Of a stretch of 64,000 nt of DNA, positions 26,865 to 35,524 are shown piece after piece. The DNA is from Pseudomonas chlororaphis subsp. chlororaphis (lineage in GTDB: Bacteria; Pseudomonadota; Gammaproteobacteria; Pseudomonadales; Pseudomonadaceae): NCBI RefSeq assembly GCF_003945765.1, contig NZ_CP027712.1, forward strand, positions 1,426,001 through 1,490,000, written 5' to 3'. Position numbers and translations under genes: made by a program. Within the stretch, counting starts at the first letter, position 1, and the number at the start of each line of letters is the position of its first letter. The notes under the pieces were generated by a model. The model did no database searches. It had not been told where the DNA came from and saw nothing but the letters and a program-made list of their open reading frames with translations.

Positions 26865-29043
26865 CCGCGGCGACGGCGGGCAGCATGCGCTGCTCGATCT
26901 CGTCGATCACCCCGGGCAACTCTTCCAGGGGCAGCGCCCGGCTGAGCAGGTAACCCTGAATGAAGTCGCAGCCGTATTGGGCGAGGAACTCGTACTGCTC
27001 CATGCTCTCGACGCCTTCGGTCACCACCTGCAGGTGCAGGGTATGGGCCATGACGATGATCGCCTGGACGATTTCCTTGTCCTGGGTCGACTGGGGCACG
27101 TCCTGGATGAACGACCGGTCGATCTTCAGGGTGTTGAGCGGCAGCCGCTTGAGGTAGGCGAGGGACGAATAACCCGTGCCGAAGTCGTCGATCGACAGCG
27201 ACACCCCAAGATTGCGGATCTGCCGCAACAGGGCCACGGTGCTGTCGATGTTGCCCATCAGGGCGTTTTCCGTGACTTCCAGTTCCAGGCGCTGGGGCGC
27301 GACACCGGCGCTGCTCAGGGTGTTGGCGATCTCCTCGGCCAACTCCTCCCGCGCCAGGTTCAGGGCCGAGCAGTTCACCGCGATTTTCAGCTCGGCAAAG
27401 CCATGGCGGGACAGGGCGGCCAGGTCCTCGCAGGCCTTGCGCAGGACCCAGTTGTCCAGTTCGGCGATCAGCCCGTTGGCTTCTGCGATCCCGATGAAAC
27501 GATCAGGGGCCAGCAGCCCGTGCAACGGATGCCGCCAGCGCACCAGCGCTTCGAGCTTGCTGACCTTGCGGCTGCCCAGGTCGTAGATGGGTTGGTAATA
27601 CAGGGTCAATCCGGCTTCGTGGCGCAGGGCGTTGCGCAATTCTTCCTCCAGTTGCAGCTCCAGGCTCGCCCGGGTCTTCAGGTTGGTGCTGAAGAAATGC
27701 AGGCTGTTGCGACCGCTGCCCTTGGATTGATAGAGCGCCAGGTCGGCATGCTTGAGCAGTTCTTCGCAGGTTGTGCCATCGTCGGGAAAGACGCTGATGC
27801 CGATACTGGTGGTCATCACCATGCGCCTTCCTGCCAGCTCGATGGGCTCCTTCATCTTGCTCATGATGCGTTGCGCCATGTGCTGGGCTTCGTCGCGGTG
27901 GCTCAAGCTCATGAGGATGCAGAACTCGTCTCCACCGAAACGCGCCACTACGTCTTCATGGCTGCGGGTGGAGCTTTTGATATGGCCGGCAATCACCTTC
28001 AACAGTTGGTCGCCGGCATCGTGGCCGAGGCTGTCGTTGATCCGCTTGAAGTGATCGATGTCGAGGAACATCACCGCCAGCATGCCGCCCTGCACGGTCT
28101 TTTCGATGAGCTTTTCGGCGAACAGATGATTGAAGCCACGACGATTGATCAGGTTGGTCAGGGCGTCGTAATGCGCCACCTGTTGCAACGCCACCCGAGC
28201 CTGGTCCAGTTGGCTCAACAGGGTGTTGACCCGGCGCAGGTCCTGTTCCTTGTGCTGGAGTTTCTTGTCCGCCAGGGCCGCGCTGATGCTGCTGCCGATG
28301 ATCAGCAGGGCGATGACGGCGATGGTCAGGCCCAGTTGCAAGGGGTTGTCATCCACCGCTATCGAAGGCGTACCCGCCACTGGCATCACCAGTTTCAGCG
28401 CCCACATGCCGGTGAAATGCATGGCGACTATGCCGCCCCCCAGCAGCAGGCTGGCCGCGTATTTGAGCATCTGGTGGAGCACGCCGCTGCCATTGCTCAG
28501 GTAGCGGGACAACAGCAAAGCGACCAGGCTCGCGCTGATGGCGATGGCAATCGACAGGCCGAAGAGGTCGGGTTGGTAGTAGGCCGTGGCTTGTGAGCGC
28601 ATCGCCGCCATGCCGACATAATGCATGACGCAGATGCCCAGGCCGATCCAGATCGACGCCAGCAGGTAGCGCCACAGTTGCAGCTGGGTATGGCTGAGGG
28701 TCTTCATCGCCAGCCAGGATGCAATCACCGCGATCAGCAGCGACAGTAGGGTCATCGGCAGGTCGTAATGGGTTTCGATGGGGATTTGCAGTGCCAGCAT
28801 GCCAATGAAATGCATGGCCCAGATGCCGCCGGCCAGGCAGAAGGCGCCGATCCAGAGCCAGCGTTGCTGGGCGGCTGCCAGGTCGACGTGGCGCACCCGT
28901 TCGGCCATGTCCAGGGTGGCGAAGCTGCCAGCGCAGGCCACCAGATAGGCGAGGATCACCAGCACGGGGTTGTGGCTGCAGGTGAGTAATACCTGCCCGC
29001 CTTCGGGGAGCTCGGTAAAAAAATGCAGACCAAGCCATTCCAT
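26755..29043 (-). CDS. MHYT-GGDEF-EAL membrane c-di-GMP enzyme (MucR/NbdA type)
   Basis: About 762 residues from ATG 29043 (MEWLGLHFF), or 770 from ATG 29067; GGGG before the former decides weakly. Seven membrane helices carry three MHYT motifs (AMHFIGM, VMHYVGM, AMHFTGM), proposed to sense O2, NO or CO through bound metal. A GGDEF domain follows with an intact active site (RFGGDEFC), then an EAL domain with an intact EALVRW and a downstream DDFGTGYSS. So both cyclase and phosphodiesterase activity are possible. Position near rapA recalls PA3311 (NbdA) of P. aeruginosa, whose GGDEF site is degenerate. The last 36 or so residues are encoded over the 3' end of the converging oxidoreductase gene. 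Confidence 0.9.
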   Translation of the reverse strand: MEWLGLHFFTELPEGGQVLLTCSHNPVLVILAYLVACAGSFATLDMAERVRHVDLAAAQQRWLWIGAFCLAGGIWAMHFIGMLALQIPIETHYDLPMTLLSLLIAVIASWLAMKTLSHTQLQLWRYLLASIWIGLGICVMHYVGMAAMRSQATAYYQPDLFGLSIAIAISASLVALLLSRYLSNGSGVLHQMLKYAASLLLGGGIVAMHFTGMWALKLVMPVAGTPSIAVDDNPLQLGLTIAVIALLIIGSSISAALADKKLQHKEQDLRRVNTLLSQLDQARVALQQVAHYDALTNLINRRGFNHLFAEKLIEKTVQGGMLAVMFLDIDHFKRINDSLGHDAGDQLLKVIAGHIKSSTRSHEDVVARFGGDEFCILMSLSHRDEAQHMAQRIMSKMKEPIELAGRRMVMTTSIGISVFPDDGTTCEELLKHADLALYQSKGSGRNSLHFFSTNLKTRASLELQLEEELRNALRHEAGLTLYYQPIYDLGSRKVSKLEALVRWRHPLHGLLAPDRFIGIAEANGLIAELDNWVLRKACEDLAALSRHGFAELKIAVNCSALNLAREELAEEIANTLSSAGVAPQRLELEVTENALMGNIDSTVALLRQIRNLGVSLSIDDFGTGYSSLAYLKRLPLNTLKIDRSFIQDVPQSTQDKEIVQAIIVMAHTLHLQVVTEGVESMEQYEFLAQYGCDFIQGYLLSRALPLEELPGVIDEIEQRMLPAVAAVSPLTPVRDTGGSGSRDPAPDSPGRHAGASVVQPIR

Positions 29044-29186
29044 CGCAGGCCCCGTTTCTTGAGTCATCCAGGGCCAGCCCTGATGGCTGACCAATGGGAG
29101 TGAGTATAGGAAGCCGAGGCAAGGCCGGGAGCGATGGTGGCAGATTGACTTAAATGATTTTGGAATTCATCCCATAGCCAATCGAG

Positions 29187-29546
29187 CTAAGCACTCTGTT
29201 CGAAGTACAGCGTCGGCTCCAGGGGCGCGAGCCCGAATGCCGCCCGCGCGGCGTCGCAATCGACGTTCTGTTGGCCATTTTCCCAGGACGCCTCGAACTC
29301 GCGGCAGGTGCTGGAACGCTGGTGATAGATCGAACAGCTGACTTCCTTGCCGACCTCGCCGGTCAGCGCGGTGCAGCGGGTCGGCTTGCAATCGGTACCG
29401 AGCATGGCGACCCGGCTGGGGCTGATGGACGCCACCAGATCGTCGGGGACCGTACCGCCGGAAGAGGCGCATTCACCCCAGAAAAAAGACACACGAAAGT
29501 GTGAACAGCAGGCACCGCAATTCAGACACGGACTGGCTTCGGACAT
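29187..29546 (-). CDS. YkgJ-family cysteine-cluster protein
   Basis: A 119-residue protein with a CLNCGACC cluster at the N terminus (ATG 29546) and further cysteines in DCKPTRC, SCSIYHQRSSTCREF and VDCDAA. This is the CxxCxxCC zinc- or iron-binding pattern of the YkgJ/UPF0153 family, whose function is not established. It is soluble and small. It lies on the same strand as the c-di-GMP gene, 144 bases downstream of whose start it ends, and may have its own promoter. Confidence 0.88.
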   Translation of the reverse strand: MSEASPCLNCGACCSHFRVSFFWGECASSGGTVPDDLVASISPSRVAMLGTDCKPTRCTALTGEVGKEVSCSIYHQRSSTCREFEASWENGQQNVDCDAARAAFGLAPLEPTLYFEQSA

Positions 29547-29883
29547 GGGCGTATTCAAAGGGGAGGAGGTTGATGAGGGGGGCAGCAAGGCCGCTATTCT
29601 AGGCTTCGCAACGGCCTTGGGAAGGGGGCGCGCGAGGTATTTTTCAGGCCCTGCGCAAGCCCTTGAAAAATCGGGCTTTAGCCCCGGTATCCGGGGGCTT
29701 GCGGCGGTTTCGGCGGAGGCGCTGGCGTTGTTCGGGCGGCCGTCGAGCGCGGTCGACGACCTGTGCTTCGGATTGCCTGATATCAGCCTTACGAATCATT
29801 ACAGACAACCGAGGCGGGGCTGACTAGATTGCAACTTCCAGGCTCGGTTGCGTCTGGCCGAATAACAATAAAGAGACCGACCC
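29547..29883. other. Promoter region between YkgJ and MFS genes; no gene seen
   Basis: The 337 bases are GC-rich. A GCCCCGG-TAT-CCGGGGGC hairpin lies near 29692-29711, and GTCGAGCGCGGTCGAC near 29742. One long open frame crosses it but lacks a start signal and is judged spurious. AAAGAGACC precedes the MFS start. Confidence 0.4.
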
Positions 29884-31230
29884 ATGCAGAACTCGACCCA
29901 AGCGGCGAATGCCTGGCGCATTCTGTTCCTGTTGTTCCTGGCTAACCTGTTCAACTTCTTCGATCGCACCATTCCGGCCATCATCATCGAGCCGATCCGC
30001 ATGGAGTGGCACCTGAGCGACTTCCAGATCGGCATCATCGGCACCGCTTTCACCATCGTCTACGCCATTGCCGGCCTGCCCCTGGGGCGCATGGCCGATA
30101 CCGGGTCGCGCAGCAAGCTCATGGGCTGGGGCCTGGCGGTATGGAGCGGGCTGACCGCGGTCAACGGCCTGGTGGGCAGTTTCTGGAGTTTCCTCGTCGT
30201 GCGCATGGGTGTCGGCATCGGCGAAGCCAGCTATGCGCCGGCGGCCAACTCGCTGATCGGCGACCTGTTCCCGGCCCACCGCCGGGCCCGGGCCATGGGC
30301 ATCTTCATGCTCGGCCTGCCCCTGGGCCTGTTGTTGGCGTTCTTCACCATCGGCGCCATGGTCAAGGCCTTCGACAGCTGGCGCGCGCCGTTCTTTATCG
30401 CCGCGGTGCCGGGGCTGTTGCTGGCGGTGTTCATGTTCTTCATCAAGGAGCCCAAGCGTGGGGCGGCGGAAGCCGTCAAGGTCTCCCAGGAACGCGTCGA
30501 CCGGCCGATCCGCCGGGTGCTGGCGATTCCGACCTTTCTCTGGCTGGTGCTGGCCGGGCTGAGCTTCAACTTCGCCTCCTACGCCTGCAACTCGTTCCTG
30601 GTGCCGATGCTGCAGCGTTACTTCCTGATGCCCTTGCAGGAAGCCGCGGTGGCGACCGGGGTGATAGTCGGGGTGACCGGCCTGTTCGGCCTGACCCTGG
30701 GCGGCTGGGTCGCCGACAAGATTCACCTGCGTGTCGCCAATGGCCGGTTGCTGTTCGCCGCCTTCAGCATGTTGATCTCGACCCTGTGCACCGCCTGGGC
30801 CCTGCATGCCGGGCGCATCGAGATCGGGGTGTTCGTCGCGGTGTTCAGTGTCGGCTGGCTGTTCACCTACAACTACTATACCTGCGTTTATACGGCGATT
30901 CAGGATGTGGTCGAACCACGTCTGCGGGCGACGGCCATGGCGCTGTTCTTTGCCGGCCTGTATCTGCTGGGCGGAGGCCTGGGGCCGGTGGTGGTGGGGG
31001 CGCTGTCCGATCACTTCGCCTATGCGGCGATGTACGCCGCCGGAGCCGGGCAGATGACCGAGGCGTTCAAGGCGGTCGGCCTGCATGACGCCATGTACCT
31101 GATCCCGGTGGCGTTGTTGCTGACCATGCTGTTCCTGTTCCTGGCCTCGCGCTGCTTCGTGCGTGATGCGCAGCGGATGAAGGATGGATTGGTGCCGGGG
31201 GCGCCGACGGGGGCTGCGGTGGCGGCTTGA
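29884..31230 (+). CDS. MFS transporter (Spinster-like)
   Basis: A 448-residue carrier with twelve predicted membrane helices. The opening NLFNFFDRTIPAIIIEPIR and the loop GRMADTGSRSKLMG after TM2 are typical of the major facilitator Spns-like group, as is RMGVGIGEASYAPAANSLIGD in TM4. The cytoplasmic middle loop and a short extra periplasmic segment before the last helix are present. The substrate is unknown; family members move lipids, organic acids or drugs. The gene is alone and ends at a terminator shared with rapA. Confidence 0.85.
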   Translation: MQNSTQAANAWRILFLLFLANLFNFFDRTIPAIIIEPIRMEWHLSDFQIGIIGTAFTIVYAIAGLPLGRMADTGSRSKLMGWGLAVWSGLTAVNGLVGSFWSFLVVRMGVGIGEASYAPAANSLIGDLFPAHRRARAMGIFMLGLPLGLLLAFFTIGAMVKAFDSWRAPFFIAAVPGLLLAVFMFFIKEPKRGAAEAVKVSQERVDRPIRRVLAIPTFLWLVLAGLSFNFASYACNSFLVPMLQRYFLMPLQEAAVATGVIVGVTGLFGLTLGGWVADKIHLRVANGRLLFAAFSMLISTLCTAWALHAGRIEIGVFVAVFSVGWLFTYNYYTCVYTAIQDVVEPRLRATAMALFFAGLYLLGGGLGPVVVGALSDHFAYAAMYAAGAGQMTEAFKAVGLHDAMYLIPVALLLTMLFLFLASRCFVRDAQRMKDGLVPGAPTGAAVAA

Positions 31231-31253
31231 ACAGTGCTTCTACAGAAGCCAAT

Positions 31254-31283
31254 AAAAAAGGCCCGCATTGTGCGGGCCTTTTC
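31254..31283. terminator. Bidirectional terminator between MFS gene and rapA
   Basis: AAAAAAGGCCCGCA, loop TTG, and TGCGGGCCTTTT at 31255-31282, with A and T runs on each side, serve both converging genes. Confidence 0.9.
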
Positions 31284-31305
31284 ATTTACCGGCAAAGCAG
31301 GGGGA

Positions 31306-34152
31306 TCAGCCCGCCACCAGCACCCGGATCGCCTCCAGGCGCAGCGCGGCTTTCTCAAGCATGGCCAGGCCTTGTTCGCGTTGTTGGCGCAGGGCCACCA
31401 GTTCGCTGTCGCGCACGGTCGGGTTGACCGCCTGCAACGCGGTCAGGCGCGCCAGTTCTTCGTCGGTGTCGGCGGCCAGGCGCCGTTGCGCCTCGGCCAC
31501 GCGCTCGGCGTGACGCGGGGCGATCTTCGCTTCGCCCGCGTTGATCTTCGGCGTCAGCTGGTCGCGCTGGGCCTGGATGAACTTGTTGGCGCTGGCCCGT
31601 GGCACGCTTTCCAGCTGGTCGTTGAGGGTCTCGAAGGCGACGCGCGCCGACAGGTCGTTGCCGTTGGCGTCCAGCAGGCAGCGCAGGGCGGCCGGTGGCA
31701 GGTAGCGGCCCAGCTGCAGCGAGCGCGGTGCCACCACTTCACTGACGTACAGCAGTTCCAGCAACACGGTGCCGGGCTTCAGCGCCTTGTTCTTGATCAG
31801 CGCCACGGCGGTGTTGCCCATGGAACCGGACAGCACCAGGTCCATGCCGCCTTGCACCATCGGGTGCTCCCAGGTGATGAACTGCATGTCTTCGCGAGAC
31901 AGCGCCTGGTTGCGGTCGTAGGTGATGGTCACGCCTTCGTCGTCGCCCAGCGGGAAGCTGGCGTCGAGCATTTTTTCACTCGGCTTGAGGATCAGCGCGT
32001 TGTCCGAATGGTCTTCGCTGTCAATGCCGAAGGCGTCGAACAGGGTTTCCATGTAGATCGGCAGGGCGAACTGGTCGTCCTGCTCGAGGATCGCTTCCAC
32101 CAGTGCATCGCCTTCGCCGGCACCGCCGGAGTTGAGCTCCAGCAGACGGTCGCGACCAGTGTGTAGCTCGGCTTCCAGGCGTTCGCGCTCGGTGCGCGCC
32201 TCGTCGATCAGCGCTTGCCACTCGCCGTCGTCGGCTTCTTCCAGCAGCGGCAGCAGGCGCGGGCCGAACTGATGCTGTAGGGCGTTGCCGGTCGGGCAGG
32301 TATTGAGGAAGGCGTTCAGCGCTTCGTGGTACCACTGGAACAGGCGCTCTTGCGGGCTGGTTTCCAGGTACGGCACATGCAGCTCGATCACGTGTTTCTG
32401 GCCGATCCGGTCGAGACGGCCGATCCGCTGCTCCAGCAGGTCCGGGTGCGACGGCAGATCGAACAGCACCAGATGGTGGGCGAACTGGAAGTTGCGACCT
32501 TCACTGCCGATTTCCGAGCAGATCAGCACCTGGGCGCCGAACTCTTCGTCGGCGAAGTAGGCGGCGGCTCGGTCGCGCTCGAGGATGTTCATGCCTTCAT
32601 GGAACACCGTGGCCGGGATACCGGAGCGCACGCGCAGGGCGTCTTCCAGGTCCATGGCGGTTTCCGCGTGGGCGCAGATCACCAGGACCTTGGTGCGCTT
32701 GAGCATTTTCAGCTGGTCGATCAGCCACTCGACGCGCGGGTCGAATTTCCACCAGCGCTCTTCTTCGCTGGCGTCCGGCTGGGCCTGGAAGCTGACTTCC
32801 GGGTACAGCTCGGCGTGCTCGCCCAGCGGCAGTTCCAGGTACTCGTCCGGGCATGGCAGCGGGTACGGGTGCAGCTTGCGCTCGGGGAAGCCTTGCACCG
32901 CGGCGCGGGTGTTGCGGAACAGCACGCGGCCGGTGCCGTGGCGGTCCAGCAACTCGCGCACCAGGCGCGCACTGGCTTCAGTGTCGCCGTCGTTGACGGC
33001 AGCGAGCAGGGCTTCGCCTTCGTTGCCGAGGAAACTGTGGATGGTCTTGTGCGCTTCTGGCGACAGGCGTCCTTTATCCAGCAACTCCTGCACGGCTTCG
33101 GCCACCGGGCGATAGTTTTCGCTCTCGGCGCGGAAGGCGGCCAGGTCGTGGAAGCGGTTCGGGTCGAGCAGGCGCAGACGGGCGAAGTGGCTGTCCTGGC
33201 CCAGTTGTTCCGGGGTGGCGGTGAGCAGCAGGACACCGGGGATCACCTCGGCCAGCTGTTCCACCAGCGCGTATTCCGGGCTGACCTGGTCTTCGTGCCA
33301 CACCAGGTGGTGCGCTTCGTCGACCACCATCAGGTCCCAGCCGGCGGCGAACAGCGCGTCCTGGGCCTTCTCGTCGTCCACCAGCCATTCCAGGGCCACC
33401 AGGGCGAGCTGGGTGTCTTCGAAGGGGTTGGCGGCATCGCTTTCGATAAAGCGTTCTTCGTCGAACAGCGCGACCTGCAGGTTGAAGCGCCGGCGCATTT
33501 CCACCAGCCACTGGTGCTGCAGGTTCTCCGGGACCAGGATCAGCACGCGGCTGGCGCGGCCCGACAGCAGCTGGCGATGGATCACCAGGCCGGCTTCGAT
33601 GGTCTTGCCCAGGCCCACTTCGTCCGCCAACAGAACCCGCGGCGCGATACGGTCGGCGACTTCACGGGCAATGTGCAACTGGTGAGCGATCGGCTGGGCG
33701 CGCACGCCACCCAGGCCCCACAGCGACGATTGCAGCTGGCGGCTGGTGTGTTCCAGGGTGTGGTAGCGCAGGGAGAACCAGGCCAGGGGGTCGATCTGCC
33801 CGGCGAACAGACGGTCGCTGGCCAGGCGGAACTGGATGAAGTTCGAGAGTTGGGTTTCCGGCAGGGTGACGACTTCGTTCTGCCCGTTGAGGCCGTGGTA
33901 GACCAGCAGGCCGTCGACGTCGTCGACTTCGCGCACGGTCATTTTCCAGCCTTCGAAGTGGGTGATGGTGTCACCCGGGGAAAACCTCACGCGAGTGAGG
34001 GGCGCATTCCGTAGCGCATACTGGCGAGTGTCGCCAGTGGCCGGATAGAGCACGGTCAGCAAGCGGCCGTCCTGTGCCAGAACGGTGCCTAGACCTAGCT
34101 CGGCTTCGCTGTCACTAATCCAGCGTTGCCCCGGTTGATACTGCTGCGCCAT
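31306..34152 (-). CDS. rapA: RNA polymerase-associated SWI/SNF ATPase RapA (HepA)
   Basis: 948 residues, near the 968 of E. coli RapA. It is a Swi2/Snf2 ATPase that binds RNA polymerase and recycles it after transcription. Two N-terminal Tudor-like beta barrels are followed by Walker [16 protein letters not shown] and the DEAH box [10 protein letters not shown]. Further helicase motifs include [20 protein letters not shown] and, in the second lobe, [13 protein letters not shown] and [13 protein letters not shown]. The C-terminal RapA-specific region is complete. Monocistronic, with the ATG at 34152. Confidence 0.95.
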   Translation of the reverse strand: MAQQYQPGQRWISDSEAELGLGTVLAQDGRLLTVLYPATGDTRQYALRNAPLTRVRFSPGDTITHFEGWKMTVREVDDVDGLLVYHGLNGQNEVVTLPETQLSNFIQFRLASDRLFAGQIDPLAWFSLRYHTLEHTSRQLQSSLWGLGGVRAQPIAHQLHIAREVADRIAPRVLLADEVGLGKTIEAGLVIHRQLLSGRASRVLILVPENLQHQWLVEMRRRFNLQVALFDEERFIESDAANPFEDTQLALVALEWLVDDEKAQDALFAAGWDLMVVDEAHHLVWHEDQVSPEYALVEQLAEVIPGVLLLTATPEQLGQDSHFARLRLLDPNRFHDLAAFRAESENYRPVAEAVQELLDKGRLSPEAHKTIHSFLGNEGEALLAAVNDGDTEASARLVRELLDRHGTGRVLFRNTRAAVQGFPERKLHPYPLPCPDEYLELPLGEHAELYPEVSFQAQPDASEEERWWKFDPRVEWLIDQLKMLKRTKVLVICAHAETAMDLEDALRVRSGIPATVFHEGMNILERDRAAAYFADEEFGAQVLICSEIGSEGRNFQFAHHLVLFDLPSHPDLLEQRIGRLDRIGQKHVIELHVPYLETSPQERLFQWYHEALNAFLNTCPTGNALQHQFGPRLLPLLEEADDGEWQALIDEARTERERLEAELHTGRDRLLELNSGGAGEGDALVEAILEQDDQFALPIYMETLFDAFGIDSEDHSDNALILKPSEKMLDASFPLGDDEGVTITYDRNQALSREDMQFITWEHPMVQGGMDLVLSGSMGNTAVALIKNKALKPGTVLLELLYVSEVVAPRSLQLGRYLPPAALRCLLDANGNDLSARVAFETLNDQLESVPRASANKFIQAQRDQLTPKINAGEAKIAPRHAERVAEAQRRLAADTDEELARLTALQAVNPTVRDSELVALRQQREQGLAMLEKAALRLEAIRVLVAG

Positions 34153-34371
34153 GCTGCCTGACTCCCGCCTTGAAAAAGCCGACTATGTTAACGGATCGGC
34201 GGCCTCAGGCCAAAGAACTCTAACAAAAACAACTACGCTGGAAGGTAGCGTATCGGGCGCATTTGTCGGGGCTCGGGGCACTATCGGGTGACGACTGGGT
34301 CACAAGTTTGCGACCGATGGCTCAAGTCGCCCCCGCAGCAGCCGACAGCCTGCCGACAGGAGACCAATAAT

Positions 34372-34719
34372 ATGCTGCCCCCGATGCTGCCCTTGAGTGC
34401 CGTGCCCGTGACCTCCCAGCAGGATCCGATCCGGCCGCGCCCGGATATCCCGCCGGTGGTACCGGTGCAACAGAGTTCCAACGAAAGCACCATCGATCTG
34501 CGCAAGCGCGATGCCGAACAGTCGGCGCTGCTGCTGCGCGAAGAACAGCAGCGCCAGCAGCAAAGGCACAAACGCCAGCGCGAAGCCGAGGCTGCGGACG
34601 ATCCCGAACTGCACCTGGCCGTGCCCGGGGACGAGTTGAATGCCGACAACACCGTGCCGGTGGCGCCGCTGATCGAGGACGCACCACGCCAGGGGCTGTG
34701 GGTCGACGTCGAGGTCTAG
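34372..34719 (+). CDS. Hypothetical protein with charged helical region
   Basis: A 115-residue protein. The ATG at 34372 has AGGAG 9 bases upstream. The N-terminal third is Pro-rich (RPRPDIPPVVPVQQSS). The centre is a highly charged, Gln/Arg-rich helix (LLLREEQQRQQQRHKRQREAE) likely to form a coiled coil, and the tail is acidic. No signal peptide. I do not recognise a function. It is transcribed divergently from rapA across 219 bases. Confidence 0.65.
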   Translation: MLPPMLPLSAVPVTSQQDPIRPRPDIPPVVPVQQSSNESTIDLRKRDAEQSALLLREEQQRQQQRHKRQREAEAADDPELHLAVPGDELNADNTVPVAPLIEDAPRQGLWVDVEV

Positions 34720-34931
34720 ATGCTGTTCCTTGATGCCTGCGACAGTGGCGCGCAAGGGATCACAGGGTGCACTTCGCGCGATGCTGGTCAAACTGCGGAT
34801 CCCCTTTAATTGCGCTTAATATCCGCCGATCACTGGTCAGGCGCCGCGTCACGCCGCATTATTGGCAAACCCGCAAGGGCCGCAGCCGCGCTATCGCTAT
34901 ATAGAGGCTCCGGTCGACATAGACCTGAACG

Positions 34932-35105
34932 ATGCAAGCCAACGCCATGAGCCAAGACGACAACCTGATCGACCTGAATGCCGAACGTGCCAAGCGTGTG
35001 CATGACTTGAAGGAAAAGCGCCTGAACGAAGTGCGCCAGGCATTCGAGCAGGCAATGCCTTTGGGCAAGCCGAAGAAGAAACCGAAAAAGCCGAAAAAGC
35101 GCTGA
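34932..35105 (+). CDS. Small basic-tailed hypothetical protein
   Basis: 57 residues from ATG 34932 (MQANAMSQDDNLIDLN) or 52 from the in-frame ATG at 34947; neither has a strong ribosome site. The centre is a charged amphipathic helix (AERAKRVHDLKEKRLNEVR), and the C terminus is a lysine/proline tail (KPKKKPKKPKKR). Such a tail suggests nucleic-acid or ribosome contact, but this is inference. Gene-like composition and position between two other small genes support it as real. Confidence 0.65.
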   Translation: MQANAMSQDDNLIDLNAERAKRVHDLKEKRLNEVRQAFEQAMPLGKPKKKPKKPKKR

Positions 35106-35171
35106 ACCGGGCGCGATCTGTTGATGTAAGTCAGTTATTTCCCCTCCCTGTCGTCCTGTCTGGGTCGACTA

Positions 35172-35185
35172 TTGACCCCGGTCAA
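35172..35185. promoter_or_regulatory. ANR/FNR-like box upstream of ccoM
   Basis: TTGACCCCGGTCAA has the TTGAY-N4-RTCAA form of an ANR/FNR site (consensus TTGAT-N4-ATCAA, one mismatch per arm, symmetric). It ends 65 bases before the ccoM ATG. It fits oxygen-dependent control of an oxidase subunit. Confidence 0.6.
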
Positions 35186-35250
35186 TTTTCCCCGCCGCCT
35201 CTTTGGTTAACTTAGCCCCATCGCAACAGGGCAAGAGCAGGAGGCCAGTC

Positions 35251-35367
35251 ATGTTTTTCGACAATGTGGTAATCGCCGGAGTGCTGACTGTCGGCCTCAT
35301 GGTTCTGTTTTTCGCCGGGTTTGGATTTTTCATCTGGAAAGATGCGCATAAACGCAAAAAACCTTAA
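35251..35367 (+). CDS. ccoM: Probable cbb3-type cytochrome c oxidase small subunit CcoM
   Basis: A 38-residue single-span membrane protein. It starts MFFDNVVIAGVLTVGL, continues with a hydrophobic helix containing FFAGFGFFIWKD, and ends in a basic tail (AHKRKKP), giving an inside-positive C terminus. Length and pattern match CcoM, the small extra subunit found in Pseudomonas stutzeri cbb3 oxidase, where it aids assembly and stability of the complex. AGGAGG lies 6 bases before the ATG. The gene stands apart from any ccoNOPQ operon, as CcoM genes do, and is flanked by an ANR-like box and a strong terminator. Identification rests on remembered similarity. Confidence 0.78.
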   Translation: MFFDNVVIAGVLTVGLMVLFFAGFGFFIWKDAHKRKKP

Positions 35368-35399
35368 GTCTTTCCGGTAACGAGCACGCAAGGCATTTT

Positions 35400-35425
35400 G
35401 GGCAACTTCGGTTGCCCTTTTTTTT
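35400..35425 (+). terminator. Intrinsic terminator of ccoM
   Basis: GGGCAAC, loop TTCG, GTTGCCC and eight T residues: a near-ideal intrinsic terminator with a stable UUCG tetraloop. Confidence 0.95.
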
Positions 35426-35467
35426 GCCTGTGTGTTTTGTGGCAAAGCCATCATTTATTTCAGGCAC

Positions 35468-35507
35468 AAAAAAAGGTGCGACCCGAGGGGGGGGGCGCAC
35501 CTTTTTT
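35468..35507. terminator. Terminator of the phosphate transporter gene
   Basis: AAAAAAAGGTGCG pairs with CGCACCTTTTTT around a loop containing a run of nine G residues. On the minus strand it follows the Pit gene by 18 bases; the symmetric A and T runs make it bidirectional. Confidence 0.88.
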
Positions 35508-35524
35508 GTCGCGGACTGAACGAA

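Noticed and set aside
29347..29823. 158-residue plus-strand frame across the YkgJ gene and the following gap
   Set aside because: It overlaps YkgJ antisense, has no ribosome site and no recognisable sequence.
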